The position numbers were made by a program, and so were the translations under genes. This document shows, piece after piece, positions 52,339 through 60,888 of a stretch of DNA of 64,000 nucleotides. The stretch's first letter is position 1. Each line of letters begins with the position of its first letter. The notes below the pieces were generated by a model. That model did no database searches. It was not told the DNA's origin and saw nothing but the letters and a program-made list of their open reading frames with translations. Origin of the DNA: Bradyrhizobium sp. CCBAU 53421 (GTDB lineage: Bacteria > Pseudomonadota > Alphaproteobacteria > Rhizobiales > Xanthobacteraceae); assembly GCF_015291625.1 (NCBI RefSeq), contig NZ_CP030047.1, positions 3,410,001-3,474,000 of the forward strand, read 5' to 3'.

Positions 52339-53202
52339 ATGAATGGTCTCTTTCCGGCGGCAAGATGGGTGCGGGTTGGCTTGTCGCCATATCGCAACTC
52401 TCAGGCCCTGTGGATCACGATCAATCAGATCCGACGCTATCGCGAGCTGTTGCGCGAGATGGTCGATCGTGACCTGAGCGCGGCGCATGCCCGGCACGGA
52501 TTTGGCGCCTTGTGGGTCTTCATCCACCCGCTGGTTGTCGTTGGAACGTACCTGCTCATCTTCGGCTTCGTGCTGGGCAGCAAGCTGTCGATTACCGCGG
52601 ATTTTCCCGGCGACTACTCTGCCTACATCCTCGCAAGCCTGGTGCCGTGGCTGATGTTGCAGGCTGCGCTGGTGCGCGGGCCCGGAGCGCTGATCGGAAG
52701 TGCAAATCTCGTCAAGCAAGTCGTGTTTCCGATCGAGCTGCTTCCGATCGCGGCAACCATTGCCGCGACGATCCCCCATTTGCCGGCTCTCGGGCTCGTC
52801 ATTCTCTACAAGGCCTATGTGGGCGGGCTCAGCTGGATGCTGCTGCTGCTGCCGGTCGTATTTGCCATCCACGCAATTCTGGCGATCGGATTGAGCTTCG
52901 CGCTGTCCGCAATCACTCCGTTCTTCCGCGATCTGCGCGAGATCGTCACGGTCTTCACCTCGATCGCGATGTATCTGATGCCGACGGTATATCTCCCCGA
53001 CTGGATGCCGCGTGCCCTCCGTCCGTTGATCTATTCGAATCCGTTCAGCTACGTCGTCTGGGTCTACCAGGACGTTCTCTTCTTCGGTTCGTTCAGACAT
53101 CCGTACGCCTGGGCGGTGACCATCGTGTTTGCGCTGCTAAGTCTGGGCCTTGGATACCGCATGTTTGAAAAGCTGAAACCGTATTATGGCAATGCTCTCT
53201 GA
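52339..53202 (+). CDS. wzm: ABC-2 type polysaccharide exporter permease (Wzm)
   Basis: A 287-residue membrane protein with about six helices, the usual size for the Wzm/KpsM permease that exports finished polysaccharide on undecaprenyl phosphate. RYRELLREMVDRDLSAAHARHG is the typical amphipathic N-terminal interface. GALWVFIHPLVVVGTYLLIF and LPTVYLPDWMPRALRP-like segments follow. The wzt-like ATPase gene overlaps its last 17 bp, as in many Wzm/Wzt pairs. An ABC-exporter pathway does not need Wzy, matching its absence here. Confidence 0.9.
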   Translation: MNGLFPAARWVRVGLSPYRNSQALWITINQIRRYRELLREMVDRDLSAAHARHGFGALWVFIHPLVVVGTYLLIFGFVLGSKLSITADFPGDYSAYILASLVPWLMLQAALVRGPGALIGSANLVKQVVFPIELLPIAATIAATIPHLPALGLVILYKAYVGGLSWMLLLLPVVFAIHAILAIGLSFALSAITPFFRDLREIVTVFTSIAMYLMPTVYLPDWMPRALRPLIYSNPFSYVVWVYQDVLFFGSFRHPYAWAVTIVFALLSLGLGYRMFEKLKPYYGNAL

Positions 53203-54505
53203 CAATCAGGGCGCCGGCGACCTGATCGCACTTGCCGGGTCATTGGAGCCGCAGTGCGCCATTCGGGTCACTGATCTCGGCAAGGCCTATCGGCTCTATC
53301 AGCAGCCGTTGGATTTCCTGAAGGAGATCATCACCGGAAAGCCTCGACACCACGAGCACTGGGCGATCCAGAATGTTTCGTTTGAAGTGTTGCGCGGACG
53401 CGTGGTCGGCATCATCGGGCCGAACGGCGCGGGAAAGAGCACCCTCCTGAAGATCATTGCCGGACTGCTGGATGCCTCGACCGGACGGGTCGAAGTGGCG
53501 GGACGGTTGTCCGCGATCCTGGAATTGGGGACCGGCTTTCATCCGGATGTGTCGGGTCGCGACAACATCGTCCTCGGCGGCATGTGCCTTGGTATGACGC
53601 GAGCGGAAATCGAGGGGAAGGTTCCCTGGATCATCGATTTCAGCGAGCTTGCCGATGTGATCGACCAGCCGTTCCGGACCTACTCGAGCGGCATGCAGGC
53701 GCGGCTCACGTTTGCGACGGCGATCAGCGTCGATCCCGAGATATTCATCGTCGATGAAGCGCTCGCGGCGGGTGATACCGCCTTTGTCAACAAGTGCATG
53801 AAGCGGGTTCGTCAGATCTGCGAAAGCGGCGCCACCGTGCTGTTCGTCTCGCACTCGAGCGGGTTGATCAGCGAGTTGTGCGACGAGGCGATCTGGATCG
53901 ACAAGGGGCGGGTGCTGATGCACGGCAACGCCCAGCGCGTCAGCAAGGCCTACGAGCAGAGTGTCTGGGACATCGAGGAAGCGCGCAATCTCAACGAAAC
54001 CAAGAAGCTGAGCCAGGCGATCGAAAGCACGGCCGCGACCGGAAAATACGAGCTTGGCGGCGACACCCTGCAGATCACCTCCGTCGAGGTGATCGACGTC
54101 GACGGCAAGCCGATCGGCGTTGTCAAGAATGGGCAGCCGCTTCGCATCCGGGTGTCGTGGTCGGGCTTCTCCGAGCACAAGCAGATCTACGCAAGTCTGC
54201 GGATCGATACCGCACGCCTTCAGGCGGTTACCGGGATTGAGGGGTACGACGGTGGCCTGTTCCTCGACGGGGACGGTGACCTGCCGGAACGCGGAAGCGT
54301 CATCTACGAGGTGCCCGAGCTCGCTCTTGGCGAAGGGCAATATTACATCTCCGCCGCCCTATGCCGGCACATGCTGCCCAAGGGCGCGGAAGCCATCCTG
54401 CACTATGTCGAGAAGGCGGCGCAGTTCTCGGTGTCGCGCAACTCGCTATGGCACTTCAACTATCTCTATGACCCGAAGTTCACCTGCAGTATCGAGCGAA
54501 GCTGA
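53186..54505 (+). CDS. wzt: ABC exporter ATPase with C-terminal carbohydrate-binding domain (Wzt)
   Basis: A 439-residue protein. The ATPase domain (residues 25-265) has Walker A GPNGAGKSTLL, signature YSSGMQARL, Walker B IFIVDEAL and the H-loop FVSHSSG. ILELGTGFHPDVSGRDN is typical of polysaccharide/teichoic acid exporters. Residues 285-439 form a beta-sandwich like the Wzt C-terminal domain (LQITSVEVIDVDGK, VKNGQPLRIRVSW, GLFLDGDGDLPERGSV), which in other bacteria recognises the modified end of the O-polysaccharide. So the glycan here probably carries a terminal modification. The ATG at 53186 overlaps wzm; ATG 53192 is an alternative. Confidence 0.92.
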   Translation: MAMLSDNQGAGDLIALAGSLEPQCAIRVTDLGKAYRLYQQPLDFLKEIITGKPRHHEHWAIQNVSFEVLRGRVVGIIGPNGAGKSTLLKIIAGLLDASTGRVEVAGRLSAILELGTGFHPDVSGRDNIVLGGMCLGMTRAEIEGKVPWIIDFSELADVIDQPFRTYSSGMQARLTFATAISVDPEIFIVDEALAAGDTAFVNKCMKRVRQICESGATVLFVSHSSGLISELCDEAIWIDKGRVLMHGNAQRVSKAYEQSVWDIEEARNLNETKKLSQAIESTAATGKYELGGDTLQITSVEVIDVDGKPIGVVKNGQPLRIRVSWSGFSEHKQIYASLRIDTARLQAVTGIEGYDGGLFLDGDGDLPERGSVIYEVPELALGEGQYYISAALCRHMLPKGAEAILHYVEKAAQFSVSRNSLWHFNYLYDPKFTCSIERS

Positions 54506-55335
54506 TGACGACGATGACAGATGGTGATTGGCAGGAGAAGCTCGAGGCGTTCTTCGAGCTTCGTGCGCGGCAGATATCGGAGAAGCCGACGCTGGATGAC
54601 CTCTGTTACGTCGCCGGCAGGAATCCGTTTCTCTGGACCGACGAGGACCTGCTTGCCGATCTCAAATCGCACATCCTGAGTCTGATGCAGCTCGACCAGA
54701 ACAGCAAGGTTCTGGAGGTGGGATGCGCAGCCGGCCTTCTCGCGCTGCTCGTTGCGCCGAACGTTGGCAAGTATGTGGGCGTCGATCTCGCGGAGACCCC
54801 GCTCGGCGTCGCGCGACGGCTTGATCTTCCCAATGCCGAGTTCCGCCAGGCCGCCGGCGAGAATCTGCAGTTCGGGGACCGCGAGTTTGACGCCGCCTTT
54901 TGCTATGACGTGTTCTCGAACTTCCCGAAGTTCCAGACCGGCGAACTGATCATTCGAGAGATGCTTCGGGTCGTGCGCCCCGGCGGGCGCGTTCTCATCG
55001 GCTCTGTGCCCGACCGGAGCAAGCTTGAACAGTCCCAGCAGATCGCGGCGCAACTGGCGGCTGGTTTCGGTGCGCAGCTGGCCGCTCGCCCGCCGCTGGA
55101 AACCATGGCCAAGCAACGGAAGCCCAATTCCCTGGCCAAGGTTGCAAGCTATCTTGGATTTGCCAAGGACGCGCCGGCCGCGCAGATCAGGCCGGAAATC
55201 GTCTCGTATGACTTCCTCAAGGGGGACTTCATCGATCTCGGAAAGCGCCTTCGGGTCGAGACACAGATTGTCGATATCCATCCGCGCAATCCCTATCTCG
55301 GTACGCGCTTCAACGTCATTTTTGTCGCTAAATGA
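54505..55335 (+). CDS. class I SAM-dependent methyltransferase
   Basis: A 276-residue methyltransferase, motif I KVLEVGCAAGLLALLVAPN near residue 70, acidic VGVDLAETP, post-I EFDAAFCYDVFSNF, and MLRVVRPGGRVLIGSVPD near 160. The ATG overlaps the wzt stop (TGATG), and the stop overlaps the next gene by 4 bp. In ABC-exporter systems a terminal methyl group often caps the chain and is read by Wzt; this adjacent enzyme could do that, but this is an inference from position. Confidence 0.85.
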   Translation: MTTMTDGDWQEKLEAFFELRARQISEKPTLDDLCYVAGRNPFLWTDEDLLADLKSHILSLMQLDQNSKVLEVGCAAGLLALLVAPNVGKYVGVDLAETPLGVARRLDLPNAEFRQAAGENLQFGDREFDAAFCYDVFSNFPKFQTGELIIREMLRVVRPGGRVLIGSVPDRSKLEQSQQIAAQLAAGFGAQLAARPPLETMAKQRKPNSLAKVASYLGFAKDAPAAQIRPEIVSYDFLKGDFIDLGKRLRVETQIVDIHPRNPYLGTRFNVIFVAK

Positions 55336-57869
55336 AAATCGTCGGATTTCACGACGTCGATCGTGGCCGCTGGAACGCGCTGGCGGCCTCTTCGCCCGAG
55401 GCCTGGTTGAACCACGATTCCGCGTGGGTCTCGATCGAAGAGCGTTTCTTTGTCGACGCGAACCTGTCGTTTGCGCTGATCGAAAACGGCGAGATCGCCG
55501 GTATTCAGCCGTTGTATCTGAACGACGGCACGGGCACGGCGTTCGGTGAGCGCCTTCTGCATTCGGGAATCCATCGTCATACCGGCCTGGCAACGAGCGG
55601 GCGGATCGATCGCGGTACCAGGAAAGCGCTCCGCACCGCGGCCATGGACGAGATATTTCGACTGGCCGAGCTGTACGATGTCGACCGGATCCAGCTCAAC
55701 TCGCACAATCTTGCGCCGAGCAATCGCGCGGACTCGCGCGAGGAGATTCCTTTCTGGGTGACGGATTTTGGATTCCAGCTGGGAATTGCCTTCGGCCCAA
55801 ATGGAATGAGCCCTTTCCCGGGCCTGTCGACGGTCAATGCCGATCAATTGGTCGATCTCGACCAGTCCGAAGACGATCTGTTTTCGAATTTGGACGAAGG
55901 GTGCCGGAGGGCAGTTCGGAAGGCGCTCAAGGCGGGCCTCACGTTCGAAGTCGCCACGGATCGATCGTCCCTGAAGGACTACCTGGAAATTGCCGAAAAA
56001 TCGGCCGTGCGGACGGGAGAGGCGCTGCCGCCGGTTTCCTATTATGAGGCGGTCCTCGACGGCTTTTTCGCGCAGGGGCGGGCGCATCTGCTCTTCGTGC
56101 GCGAACGAGACGTCCGGCTGGCCGGATTGATCGTGCTCAGCGACAAGATGGCCGTGCACTTCATGGCAGGAGCCGCCCGATCCGAAGCTCTGAAGCTCCG
56201 TCCCAACGATCTGCTGCATTGGAACGCGATGTTGTGGGCCAAGCGTGCCGGATTTCGAACCTATCGTCTGGGGCCGTGGTTTCCGGAAGTGCCGCGCGAC
56301 TGGCCGATCTCGAAAGTATCGTACTTCAAGACGAAGTTCGGATCGTCGTCGCTGCCGATCATTCAGGGAAGCATGTTTCGTCGCCCGGAAAGATACCGTC
56401 GGGAAATGCCCGCGTTGGAAGAGAGCCTCAGAGGCGTGGGCTGCCGCGCTGCGGAGTCTTCTGTGTCCTCGCGAGCCGGTAGCGAATTTGTTGCGCACCT
56501 GCTGCGCGTCTTCGGGTTTCCTGGTGCCTCGGCGTCGCCGGACGGCAGGCCCTTGGTTCTGTATCGTCCTCAGAGCGCGGACGTGGGCCGAGCGTCCGAC
56601 GTTCTTGGTCGCGGCGGTTCGGTCGTTGCCGTATTGCCGGCCGTCGGGTTTGCGAAGGCATTCGCCGTCAGGTCGGAAGCAAGGGCCGTCGATTCTCCGC
56701 GGGTCCTGCAGGCTGAAATGGCGGGGCAGAAGCCGTGGAAAAGGCTGCGGACACTTCGCTCGTATATGCGGTTTGCGGCGGCGGAAGGCGTGCCTGTCGT
56801 CACCGATGACGAGGGGCGGGCTGCCTGGCTCCGCCTGCGCACTGCCGCGGGCGGGTCGATGATATTCGCCGGCACCGATATCGTTTCGGATCTCGTCCGG
56901 TATCGCCAGGGCGATCCTGCGGCCGCCAACAAGCGGCCTACCGAACCGTTGTGGGGCATTGCCGGTGAGCGGCCAAACTATCTCTTTGAAGGCCAGCTTG
57001 CCGGTGAGAACCCGCGTGAGCGGCATGCCGACTGGTGGTGCGAAGCCCTGTCGGACGCGCTGACGCGCCTGTGCGGCGAGACCAGGCTTCCGATGCTGCC
57101 GAATGGCGCGCCGGGTGCGATAGTCATTACGGGCGATGACGACCAGGCCGGGCTCGGTCGGTATGCCCAGCAGCTGGAAGCGCTCGGTCCGCTGCCGGTC
57201 ACATATTTTCTTCATCCCCTTACCAAGCATACGCCGGAGACGTTGGTGCAACTCAGGTCGCGCGGATGCGTTGAACTTGGTTTGCATCCCGATGCGCTCG
57301 AAGAGCCGGAGAAATATGCCGAGCTCTTCTCGGAACAGGCGGCCTGGTTCAAGCAGCTGACGGGAGAAGGCACGCGGACCGTACGAAACCATGGATTTCT
57401 GAACGACGGGTATTGGGAGCATGCCAAGCCATGGAATGCGCACGGCGTGAAGGGGAGCTCAAACCTGCCCGGGCTTGATGGCCGTATGCTCAACGGCTCG
57501 CTGTTGCCTGCAAGGCTCCTGCTCGACGACACGCTTACGGATCACTGGAGTATCCTGACCGCCATCGGCGACGGGATCGTGTTCGTGTACGGCTGGAATG
57601 ATGATCAATCGGCGGATTGCATTTTCGGACTAGCGGACGACATTCGGAAGAGCGGCGTCCCTGGCGTGATCGTCGTCAATCTGCATCCGGAGAATATCGA
57701 CAAGACCCGCGGGATGCATCACGCCGTTCGCAAGGTCGTCGACGACGGATTCGTTCCATGGACGATGAGCGAGTGCCTGGAGTGGTTCGAGAGGCGTCCG
57801 GAGCAGCGCCAGCCTGACGCGCGGCCGGCTTTCTCCTGGGCGCGGCTCTTGCGCCGGCGGAGCAGCTGA
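55332..57869 (+). CDS. FemAB/GNAT-like transferase fused to polysaccharide deacetylase-like domain
   Basis: An 845-residue multidomain protein. Residues 1-350 resemble FemAB/GNAT_6-type acyl or aminoacyl transferases (start WNALAASSPEAWLNHDSAWV; CRRAVRKALKAGLTFEVATD; FMAGAARSEALKLRPNDLLH; YFKTKFGS). Residues 390-570 form an alpha/beta segment I cannot assign. Residues 590-830 resemble a NodB-type deacetylase barrel (AIVITGDDDQAGLGRY near 600, ELGLHPDALEEPEKY near 650, TVRNHGFLNDGYWEH near 685). The canonical second His pair is not evident, so catalysis is uncertain. No signal peptide is visible. It overlaps the methyltransferase gene by 4 bp; the phosphoesterase gene starts 2 bp after its stop. 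Confidence 0.7.
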   Translation: MKIVGFHDVDRGRWNALAASSPEAWLNHDSAWVSIEERFFVDANLSFALIENGEIAGIQPLYLNDGTGTAFGERLLHSGIHRHTGLATSGRIDRGTRKALRTAAMDEIFRLAELYDVDRIQLNSHNLAPSNRADSREEIPFWVTDFGFQLGIAFGPNGMSPFPGLSTVNADQLVDLDQSEDDLFSNLDEGCRRAVRKALKAGLTFEVATDRSSLKDYLEIAEKSAVRTGEALPPVSYYEAVLDGFFAQGRAHLLFVRERDVRLAGLIVLSDKMAVHFMAGAARSEALKLRPNDLLHWNAMLWAKRAGFRTYRLGPWFPEVPRDWPISKVSYFKTKFGSSSLPIIQGSMFRRPERYRREMPALEESLRGVGCRAAESSVSSRAGSEFVAHLLRVFGFPGASASPDGRPLVLYRPQSADVGRASDVLGRGGSVVAVLPAVGFAKAFAVRSEARAVDSPRVLQAEMAGQKPWKRLRTLRSYMRFAAAEGVPVVTDDEGRAAWLRLRTAAGGSMIFAGTDIVSDLVRYRQGDPAAANKRPTEPLWGIAGERPNYLFEGQLAGENPRERHADWWCEALSDALTRLCGETRLPMLPNGAPGAIVITGDDDQAGLGRYAQQLEALGPLPVTYFLHPLTKHTPETLVQLRSRGCVELGLHPDALEEPEKYAELFSEQAAWFKQLTGEGTRTVRNHGFLNDGYWEHAKPWNAHGVKGSSNLPGLDGRMLNGSLLPARLLLDDTLTDHWSILTAIGDGIVFVYGWNDDQSADCIFGLADDIRKSGVPGVIVVNLHPENIDKTRGMHHAVRKVVDDGFVPWTMSECLEWFERRPEQRQPDARPAFSWARLLRRRSS

Positions 57870-57871
57870 AC

Positions 57872-58567
57872 ATGCGCTTCGGCATTCTGTCCGACGCTCA
57901 CGGCAACATCGAAGCATTCGAGCTGGCGTTGACCATCCTGGCGGACGCGAAAGCCGATGTGATCTACTTCCTGGGGGACGCAGTTGGGTACATCCCGGAA
58001 AAGGCAGTTGTCGGCGCACTTCAGGCCGCCGGCATCCCGGTCGTGAGAGGAAATCACGACGACATGCTCGTACGGCAAACGACGGCTGCGGACCGCGAGG
58101 CGATCTATCGTCATCGCGAGACGTATGCGCTGCTGAGCAACGATGAGCGCGACTTTGTCGGGAGCTGGCCGTCGAAATTGACCGTCCGCGACGAGCGTGG
58201 AACGATCCTGTTTGTTCATGGTAGCCCAAAGAACCCGTTGGAAGGCTACGTATATCCGGACAGCAGCCTGTCGGACTTTGCGGAGGTCGACGCTGATGTC
58301 GTCTTCATGGGACACACACATCATCCTTTTGTGCGACGACATGCGGACAAGCTCTTCGTCAATGTCGGCAGTTGCGGCCTGCCGCGAGGAAGTGACCTTC
58401 GGGGATCGGTTTGTATCTTCGATCCGCTCGAGCGGGCCGCAGAGATCATCCGGTTCGATATCTCGGGACCCTGCCGTCGAGCCTTGTCGCGCTACCCGCT
58501 TGCGCCCCCGGTCGCTTCCCTGCTTGAGAGGTGCGCCGCTTTCAACGCGAATGAGGTGCAATCGTGA
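57872..58567 (+). CDS. calcineurin-like metallophosphoesterase
   Basis: A 231-residue YfcE/MJ0936-type phosphoesterase. The metal motifs are SDAHGN at residues 7-12, GDAVGY near 36, GNHDD near 57, FVHGSPKNP near 115 and GHTHHPFV near 148. A cytoplasmic location is expected. It lies 2 bp after the fusion gene and overlaps the ATP-grasp gene by 4 bp, so it is part of the tight operon. It could dephosphorylate a sugar or nucleotide precursor, but the substrate is unknown. Confidence 0.85.
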   Translation: MRFGILSDAHGNIEAFELALTILADAKADVIYFLGDAVGYIPEKAVVGALQAAGIPVVRGNHDDMLVRQTTAADREAIYRHRETYALLSNDERDFVGSWPSKLTVRDERGTILFVHGSPKNPLEGYVYPDSSLSDFAEVDADVVFMGHTHHPFVRRHADKLFVNVGSCGLPRGSDLRGSVCIFDPLERAAEIIRFDISGPCRRALSRYPLAPPVASLLERCAAFNANEVQS

Positions 58568-59619
58568 AGAGTAGACGTGCGAAAGTTCTGCTGACGGGGA
58601 TCGGCGGGGGCGGTCACGGCGAACAGATACTCAAGGCTCTCCGGCTGGGCGAGCTCGAGTACGACATCGTCGGCACGGACATGAGCGATCTGTGTGCCAA
58701 CCGGAACCTGGTCAATAAGTTCGTGCAATTGCCGCGGGCGAGCCACCCCGCGTATCTGGATGAGCTCCGATCGCTGGCCCAATCGGAAAAATGTGTTGCC
58801 GTCTTTCATGGGTCCGAACCCGAGATGGCCGTTCTGAGCCGCGCGCGTGCCGCGCTCGAGGCTGACGGCCTGTACGTGCCGGTGAATCCGCCGACGGTCC
58901 TTGAGATTTGTCAGGATAAGACGAAAACGATGGCTCACCTGGCCTCGTGTGGATTGCCGGCGCCGAGCTTCATGGAAGTGCGCGCCCTGCCGGATCTCGA
59001 CCAATGGGAGACCCTGCCGGCAATCCTCAAGCCGTCGGTCGGCGGCGGCGGGTCGGCGAATGTCTTCATCGTTCAATCGCGCGAAGAGCTGCTCGCCTTC
59101 TCGCGCTATCTGCTTTCAACCTGTGAGGCCTTCATCATCCAGGAATATATCGGGACCTCGGACGATGAATATACGGTCGGCGTGCTGTTCGGCTCGGATG
59201 GCGCCTTCCTCAATTCGATTGCCATCAGGCGGGTCATCAATAACGCCCTGACGATCCGTACCCAGGTCCCGAACCGGTCGGGCCGTTCCGATCTCGGCTC
59301 GCGGCTCGTGATATCGACCGGCATTTCTCAGGGACATGTTGCCGACTGGCCCGACGTGCGAAGCGCGTGCGAGAAAATCGCCGGCTCCCTTTCGCCGAGA
59401 GCTCCGATCAACGTGCAGTGCCGTGTCGTGAACGGTGCCGTCGTTCCGTTTGAGATCAATCCCCGATTTTCGGGAACAACCTCGCTGAGGGCAATGGCTG
59501 GATACAACGAGCCGGACATTCTCGTTCGAAGAGATGTCTACGGCGAGAACATCCCGGTGCGGTTTCCATACAAGGAAATGACGATCCTGCGGGGCTTGCA
59601 AGAGCATTCGATTGGCTAA
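58564..59619 (+). CDS. ATP-grasp ligase (CarB/PylC-like)
   Basis: A 351-residue ATP-grasp protein. The N-terminal pre-ATP-grasp part starts KVLLTGIGGGGHGEQILKAL. The ATP-grasp core has LPAILKPSVGGGGSANVFIV (Lys for ATP) near residue 160, FIIQEYIGTSDDEYTVGVLF near 195 and VVPFEINPRFSGTTSLRAM near 300 for Mg binding. Such enzymes join a carboxylate to an amine through an acyl phosphate. The GTG start overlaps the preceding stop (GTGA). With AsnB-like and FemAB-like neighbours, it may couple an amino acid or amine to a sugar acid of the glycan; this is inferred. Confidence 0.85.
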   Translation: MKSRRAKVLLTGIGGGGHGEQILKALRLGELEYDIVGTDMSDLCANRNLVNKFVQLPRASHPAYLDELRSLAQSEKCVAVFHGSEPEMAVLSRARAALEADGLYVPVNPPTVLEICQDKTKTMAHLASCGLPAPSFMEVRALPDLDQWETLPAILKPSVGGGGSANVFIVQSREELLAFSRYLLSTCEAFIIQEYIGTSDDEYTVGVLFGSDGAFLNSIAIRRVINNALTIRTQVPNRSGRSDLGSRLVISTGISQGHVADWPDVRSACEKIAGSLSPRAPINVQCRVVNGAVVPFEINPRFSGTTSLRAMAGYNEPDILVRRDVYGENIPVRFPYKEMTILRGLQEHSIG

Positions 59620-59670
59620 GTGAGCGTTCTGAACTCGACAGGCGGCAGCGGATCAACAAGGAGCAGGTTT

Positions 59671-60825
59671 ATGAAAGCGCAATGTCCGGTATGCGAATCG
59701 ACGCAGCTAGGTGATATCTATCCGTCCTTCTCCGGGACCTGCATCACATCCGACATGATGGTGCTTCGCGAGGCATCGCTTGAGAACCGGCTGTGCAAGG
59801 AATGCGGCCTCATCTTCAACGCCGGCGGAACGAGGGGCCGGGCCGAAGCCTTCTACAAGGACAGCTACAATCTGATGATGAAGAGCCCGGACGCGGCAAT
59901 CCAGAGCTTCTCGGGTCCGGCTCCCATCTCCCAGGCGGAGCGCACGCACCAGATTTTGAGAGAGATGACCAGTCTGCCGGCGGACGGATCGGTGCTGGAG
60001 ATCGGTGCCGGAAAGGGCGACTTCCTGGGATATTTTCTTGAAGAATCCCGCGACTGGCGCGCGGCGGCATTCGAGCCGAGCTCGGCATTCGACGTGCTGC
60101 AGCAGAGATTTCCAACCGCTTCGCTTCGACGCTGCGACTACAAGGAGTTCGACGCCGAGGCGGCGAGCTTCGATCTGATCGTCGCCCTGGGCGTCCTGGA
60201 GCATGTCGAGAACCCGCTCGACATGCTGAAGTGGGCGCACAGGCACCTCAAGGAGGCCGGCCTCTTCTACATTCGTGTTCCCAACTTTGCGAAGAACCCG
60301 AACGATCTGTTCTGCGCAGATCACCTTTCGAAGCTCACCCTGCATACATTGGAATCGCTCGCGCATGCCGCTGGATTCGATGTGATGTCCTCGAAAGAGG
60401 CCGGTGTGCCGATCTTCGTTCTGCTGAGGAAGATTGCTGCTCCGAAGCCGCATGCGGTGAACGTGGCAGAGCTCAATCTGCACACAGTCGATCAGAACGC
60501 GACGGTGGCCAAGAGCGCGATGGATGCGATCGATCGGTGCCGCAAGGCGGCCGATGCTTCCGGCGAGCCATTCGCCATTTTCGGCCTGGGGTCGTCGGGC
60601 TTGTTTGCGCCGTTCTACCTCGGCTTCGACGCCGGTAAGATCGCGGCCTATCTCGATGAAAATCGTTCCACGTGGGGAAGCGGCTTGAACGGACGTCCGG
60701 TGGGCGGTCTCGACAAGATCAAGGAATTGGGGATCCGGCACGTGGCGCTGGCGATCAGCCCGGTCTATTTCGATCAGGTGAAGGCGAAGCTGGTACCTTA
60801 CGGAGTGGAAGTATATTCGGCCTGA
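59671..60825 (+). CDS. three-domain sugar C-methyltransferase-like protein
   Basis: A 384-residue protein with the layout of sugar C-methyltransferases (TylCIII/NovU type). An N-terminal zinc-ribbon with CPVCES and CKECG (residues 5-55) comes first. The SAM domain follows (VLEIGAGKGDFLGYF near 112, DLIVALGVLEHVENPLDML near 170, YIRVPNF). A C-terminal Rossmann-like domain closes the protein (FAIFGLGSSGLFAPFYLG, VALAISPVYFDQV). The ATG at 59671 has AAGGAG upstream; the frame is open from 59620. It would add a branch methyl to a keto-deoxysugar nucleotide. It is 51 bp after the ATP-grasp gene and 63 bp before the aminotransferase gene. Confidence 0.85.
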   Translation: MKAQCPVCESTQLGDIYPSFSGTCITSDMMVLREASLENRLCKECGLIFNAGGTRGRAEAFYKDSYNLMMKSPDAAIQSFSGPAPISQAERTHQILREMTSLPADGSVLEIGAGKGDFLGYFLEESRDWRAAAFEPSSAFDVLQQRFPTASLRRCDYKEFDAEAASFDLIVALGVLEHVENPLDMLKWAHRHLKEAGLFYIRVPNFAKNPNDLFCADHLSKLTLHTLESLAHAAGFDVMSSKEAGVPIFVLLRKIAAPKPHAVNVAELNLHTVDQNATVAKSAMDAIDRCRKAADASGEPFAIFGLGSSGLFAPFYLGFDAGKIAAYLDENRSTWGSGLNGRPVGGLDKIKELGIRHVALAISPVYFDQVKAKLVPYGVEVYSA

Positions 60826-60888
60826 GCTCAGGTCAAAGACCTGTCCCTCAGCCCCTTGCCGGATTCAGGCACCGAGAGTAACGATCCA

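Noticed and set aside
55332..57869. Nodulation gene reading (NodB-like) of the fusion protein
   Set aside because: Although the tail resembles CE4 enzymes, no nod box, nodA or nodC lies nearby and the locus is a surface-polysaccharide cluster.
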